Assembly: GCA_900772425.1 (NCBI GenBank)
Contig: CAAHEK010000246.1
Span: forward strand, 1-5,995
DNA: 5,995 nt
Source: an uncultured Lachnospira sp.
GTDB taxonomy: Bacteria > Bacillota > Clostridia > Lachnospirales > Lachnospiraceae
Reading direction: 5' to 3'
Shown one piece after another: positions 4,454 to 5,995 of this stretch (position 1 is its first letter; the number at the start of each line of letters is the position of its first letter). The notes beneath the pieces were generated by a model. It was not told the origin of the DNA. It did no database searches and was given only the letters and a program-made list of their open reading frames with translations. Both the position numbers and the translations under genes were made by a program.

Positions 4454-5995
4454 TTATACACCTGTGTAATTAATCAGCTTGTCATATAACTGATTCATAA
4501 CTGACATCATTTTTGAGCTTAAATTATATGCCTGCTGGAATTTCATAAGATCCATTGCCTCTTCATCTACATCAACACCCATAACAGAAAGTCTCTGGTT
4601 CTGGATACTTGTCTTAAGATTAAGATAATTGGCTGTAAAGGTTTCTGCCTTATTAGCATCAATTGACATATCACTCACTATTGTTTCAAGGAAATACGAA
4701 CCTATGCCTCCGTCAAATATCTTGGCATTCTGAAGATCTCTAAGCTTTTCCATTATATCGTCATTTGCTTCTCCGGTATTAACCGCTGACTTGGTAGCAA
4801 GTTTATTAGGATCGTCCAAAAGCTCTTTATTAACAGTTACATTAGATGATGTCATTGGCTTTGAACCATCTTTTACAGTAAATAACGATATCCCTTCAGT
4901 CTTTCCGTCGGAAGATACTCCTGTTTTTAAAATATCATTAACAGCCTCTGAAAATGTCAGTATAAACTGGTTAAGCTGTGCCTGATAATAAGGTATTCCC
5001 TTATATGAAGTGTTGCTTCCGTCATAATTAGCAGTCTCTAATATGTTATTACCATCATGGTCTACCTTGTAGCTTCCATCCTCGTTCTTTGCGAAGCTCT
5101 CTATTTCTCCGTTACAGCCATCTCTTATATCTATAAGGCCCTTAAGCTGTCCGCCTAAAGAATCACTATATATATTGAATTCCTGACCCGTTTCCCACTG
5201 TATGTCATATAAGCCTTCAATATCCGAAGCATTTCTTGCCTCGGTTCTTGAAACCACCTGTAAACTGTGATAATTGTATGATTCTATCAATGGCTGTCCA
5301 TTAATATAAACCGAGAAATTAGTAAGATTATTTCCAAGATCCTGTTCACTTGTAGTTATGTTGGCAATCTGTGATAATTTATCCAAAAGTGCGTTTCTTT
5401 GATCTCTTAAATCATTAGAATTTCCATAATTTGCTTCTATCTGGTTAATCTGTTTATTAAGTGCTGCGATATTCTGTGCCAGAGAATTTATCTGCTGTAC
5501 AGCGTCCTTAACCTCATTATTGGCATCTAACTGTACATTTCTTAAGTTATTAGATAATGTGTTAAAGTAATCTGCCATGCTCTTTGCATTATTTATAAGC
5601 TGGTTCTTTGCCGACTCATCTGCCGGTGTAAGTGTAAGCTGGTTTACAGCAGAAAAGAAGTTCTTGTATTCCTCGCTGCATCCCTTTAAAACAAATTCAT
5701 TCAGATAATCCTGTATCTGTGACATATAATTATTCTTGGCTTCATATTCACCGTAATTGGCATGATTATTACGATATTTTTCATCGTAGTAAGAATCACG
5801 TATCTGCGAAATGCTTTTTACAATAACACCTGCTCCTATAGTTCCATAAGAGGAATATGTTCTTAAAGCATCGCCTGCCTGTACCTGTGCCTGTTCTTTT
5901 GTATAACCGTCTGTATTAACATTAGACAGGTTATGCGCTGTAACATTGATAGATGTCTGTGCAGCCTGAAGACCTGTATATGCTATTGTTAATCC
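4454..5995 (-). CDS. flgK: Flagellar hook-associated protein 1 FlgK, 5'-truncated by window edge
   Basis: FlgK is exported through the flagellar type III system and forms the first junction ring between hook and filament. The reading frame stays open to base 5995, giving 513 residues in the window; the true start lies outside and only about 5-10 residues are likely missing. Residues are numbered from the window edge. Residues 1-40 (starting GLTIAYTGLQAAQ) carry the rod/hook-family signature HNLSNVNTDGY at 21-31. Further family landmarks are DLRDQRNALLDKLS (about 195-208), GGQLKGLIDIRD (281-292), IPYYQAQLNQF (334-344), and the C-terminal GVDVDEEAMDLMKFQQAYNL (473-492), which belongs to the D0/D1 helix shared with other axial proteins. 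The protein ends INYTGV-stop. A Met at 5725 opens a shorter in-frame version, but it would delete the conserved N-terminal helix, so it is not the start. Two cysteines occur (106 and 294). The gene leads into flgL after 38 nt with no terminator, so the two are probably co-transcribed. The identification is secure. Confidence 0.97.
   Translation of the reverse strand, partial: GLTIAYTGLQAAQTSINVTAHNLSNVNTDGYTKEQAQVQAGDALRTYSSYGTIGAGVIVKSISQIRDSYYDEKYRNNHANYGEYEAKNNYMSQIQDYLNEFVLKGCSEEYKNFFSAVNQLTLTPADESAKNQLINNAKSMADYFNTLSNNLRNVQLDANNEVKDAVQQINSLAQNIAALNKQINQIEANYGNSNDLRDQRNALLDKLSQIANITTSEQDLGNNLTNFSVYINGQPLIESYNYHSLQVVSRTEARNASDIEGLYDIQWETGQEFNIYSDSLGGQLKGLIDIRDGCNGEIESFAKNEDGSYKVDHDGNNILETANYDGSNTSYKGIPYYQAQLNQFILTFSEAVNDILKTGVSSDGKTEGISLFTVKDGSKPMTSSNVTVNKELLDDPNKLATKSAVNTGEANDDIMEKLRDLQNAKIFDGGIGSYFLETIVSDMSIDANKAETFTANYLNLKTSIQNQRLSVMGVDVDEEAMDLMKFQQAYNLSSKMMSVMNQLYDKLINYTGV

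Noticed and set aside
4791..4985. Plus-strand open frame inside flgK
   Set aside because: Antisense shadow of flgK with no independent evidence.

Overview
The window is a compact flagellar gene cluster in which every gene lies on the minus strand. In transcription order (right to left) it reads flgK (5' end cut by the window edge), flgL, fliW, csrA, flaG, fliD (3' end cut by the window edge). The AT-rich sequence, AGGAGG-type ribosome binding sites, FliW paired with a CsrA that has a C-terminal extension, and sigma-A and sigma-D-like promoters all point to a motile low-GC Firmicute. This gene order and the enlarged FlgL and FliD proteins best fit a clostridial, probably Lachnospiraceae-type, bacterium. 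That family assignment is inference from architecture; no database search was run.

Layout: 4454-5995 flgK (hook-filament junction protein 1), a 38-nt gap, 2874-4415 flgL (junction protein 2), a 104-nt gap holding a good sigma-A-type promoter, 2311-2769 fliW (CsrA antagonist and flagellin sensor), a 1-nt gap, 2088-2309 csrA (RNA-binding translational repressor), a 90-nt gap holding a close match to a sigma-28/sigma-D promoter, 1557-1997 flaG, a 131-nt leader, and 1-1425 fliD (filament cap). There is no gene-free stretch over 300 bases. No mobile element, CRISPR array, tRNA, rRNA or convincing intrinsic terminator was seen.

The genes cover the step between hook completion and filament growth. 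FlgK and FlgL form the adaptor between hook and filament, FliD caps the tip where flagellin folds, FlaG influences filament length, and FliW-CsrA couples flagellin protein level to translation. The most interesting signal is regulatory. The leaders of flaG and fliD, immediately downstream of csrA, both contain the string CACATGGA. In each case GGA sits in the loop of a small hairpin, at or just upstream of the Shine-Dalgarno (SD) sequence, which is the classic form of a CsrA binding site. The fliD leader also has a near-consensus ACAAGGA site. This suggests that the fliW-csrA switch controls the neighbouring cap and FlaG genes as well as flagellin. On the protein side, FliD carries an acidic, helical insertion of about 225 residues between its N- and C-terminal domains, and FlgL carries a central, probably surface-exposed expansion. 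No wholly new system was found; the gene set is a recognisable flagellar locus.
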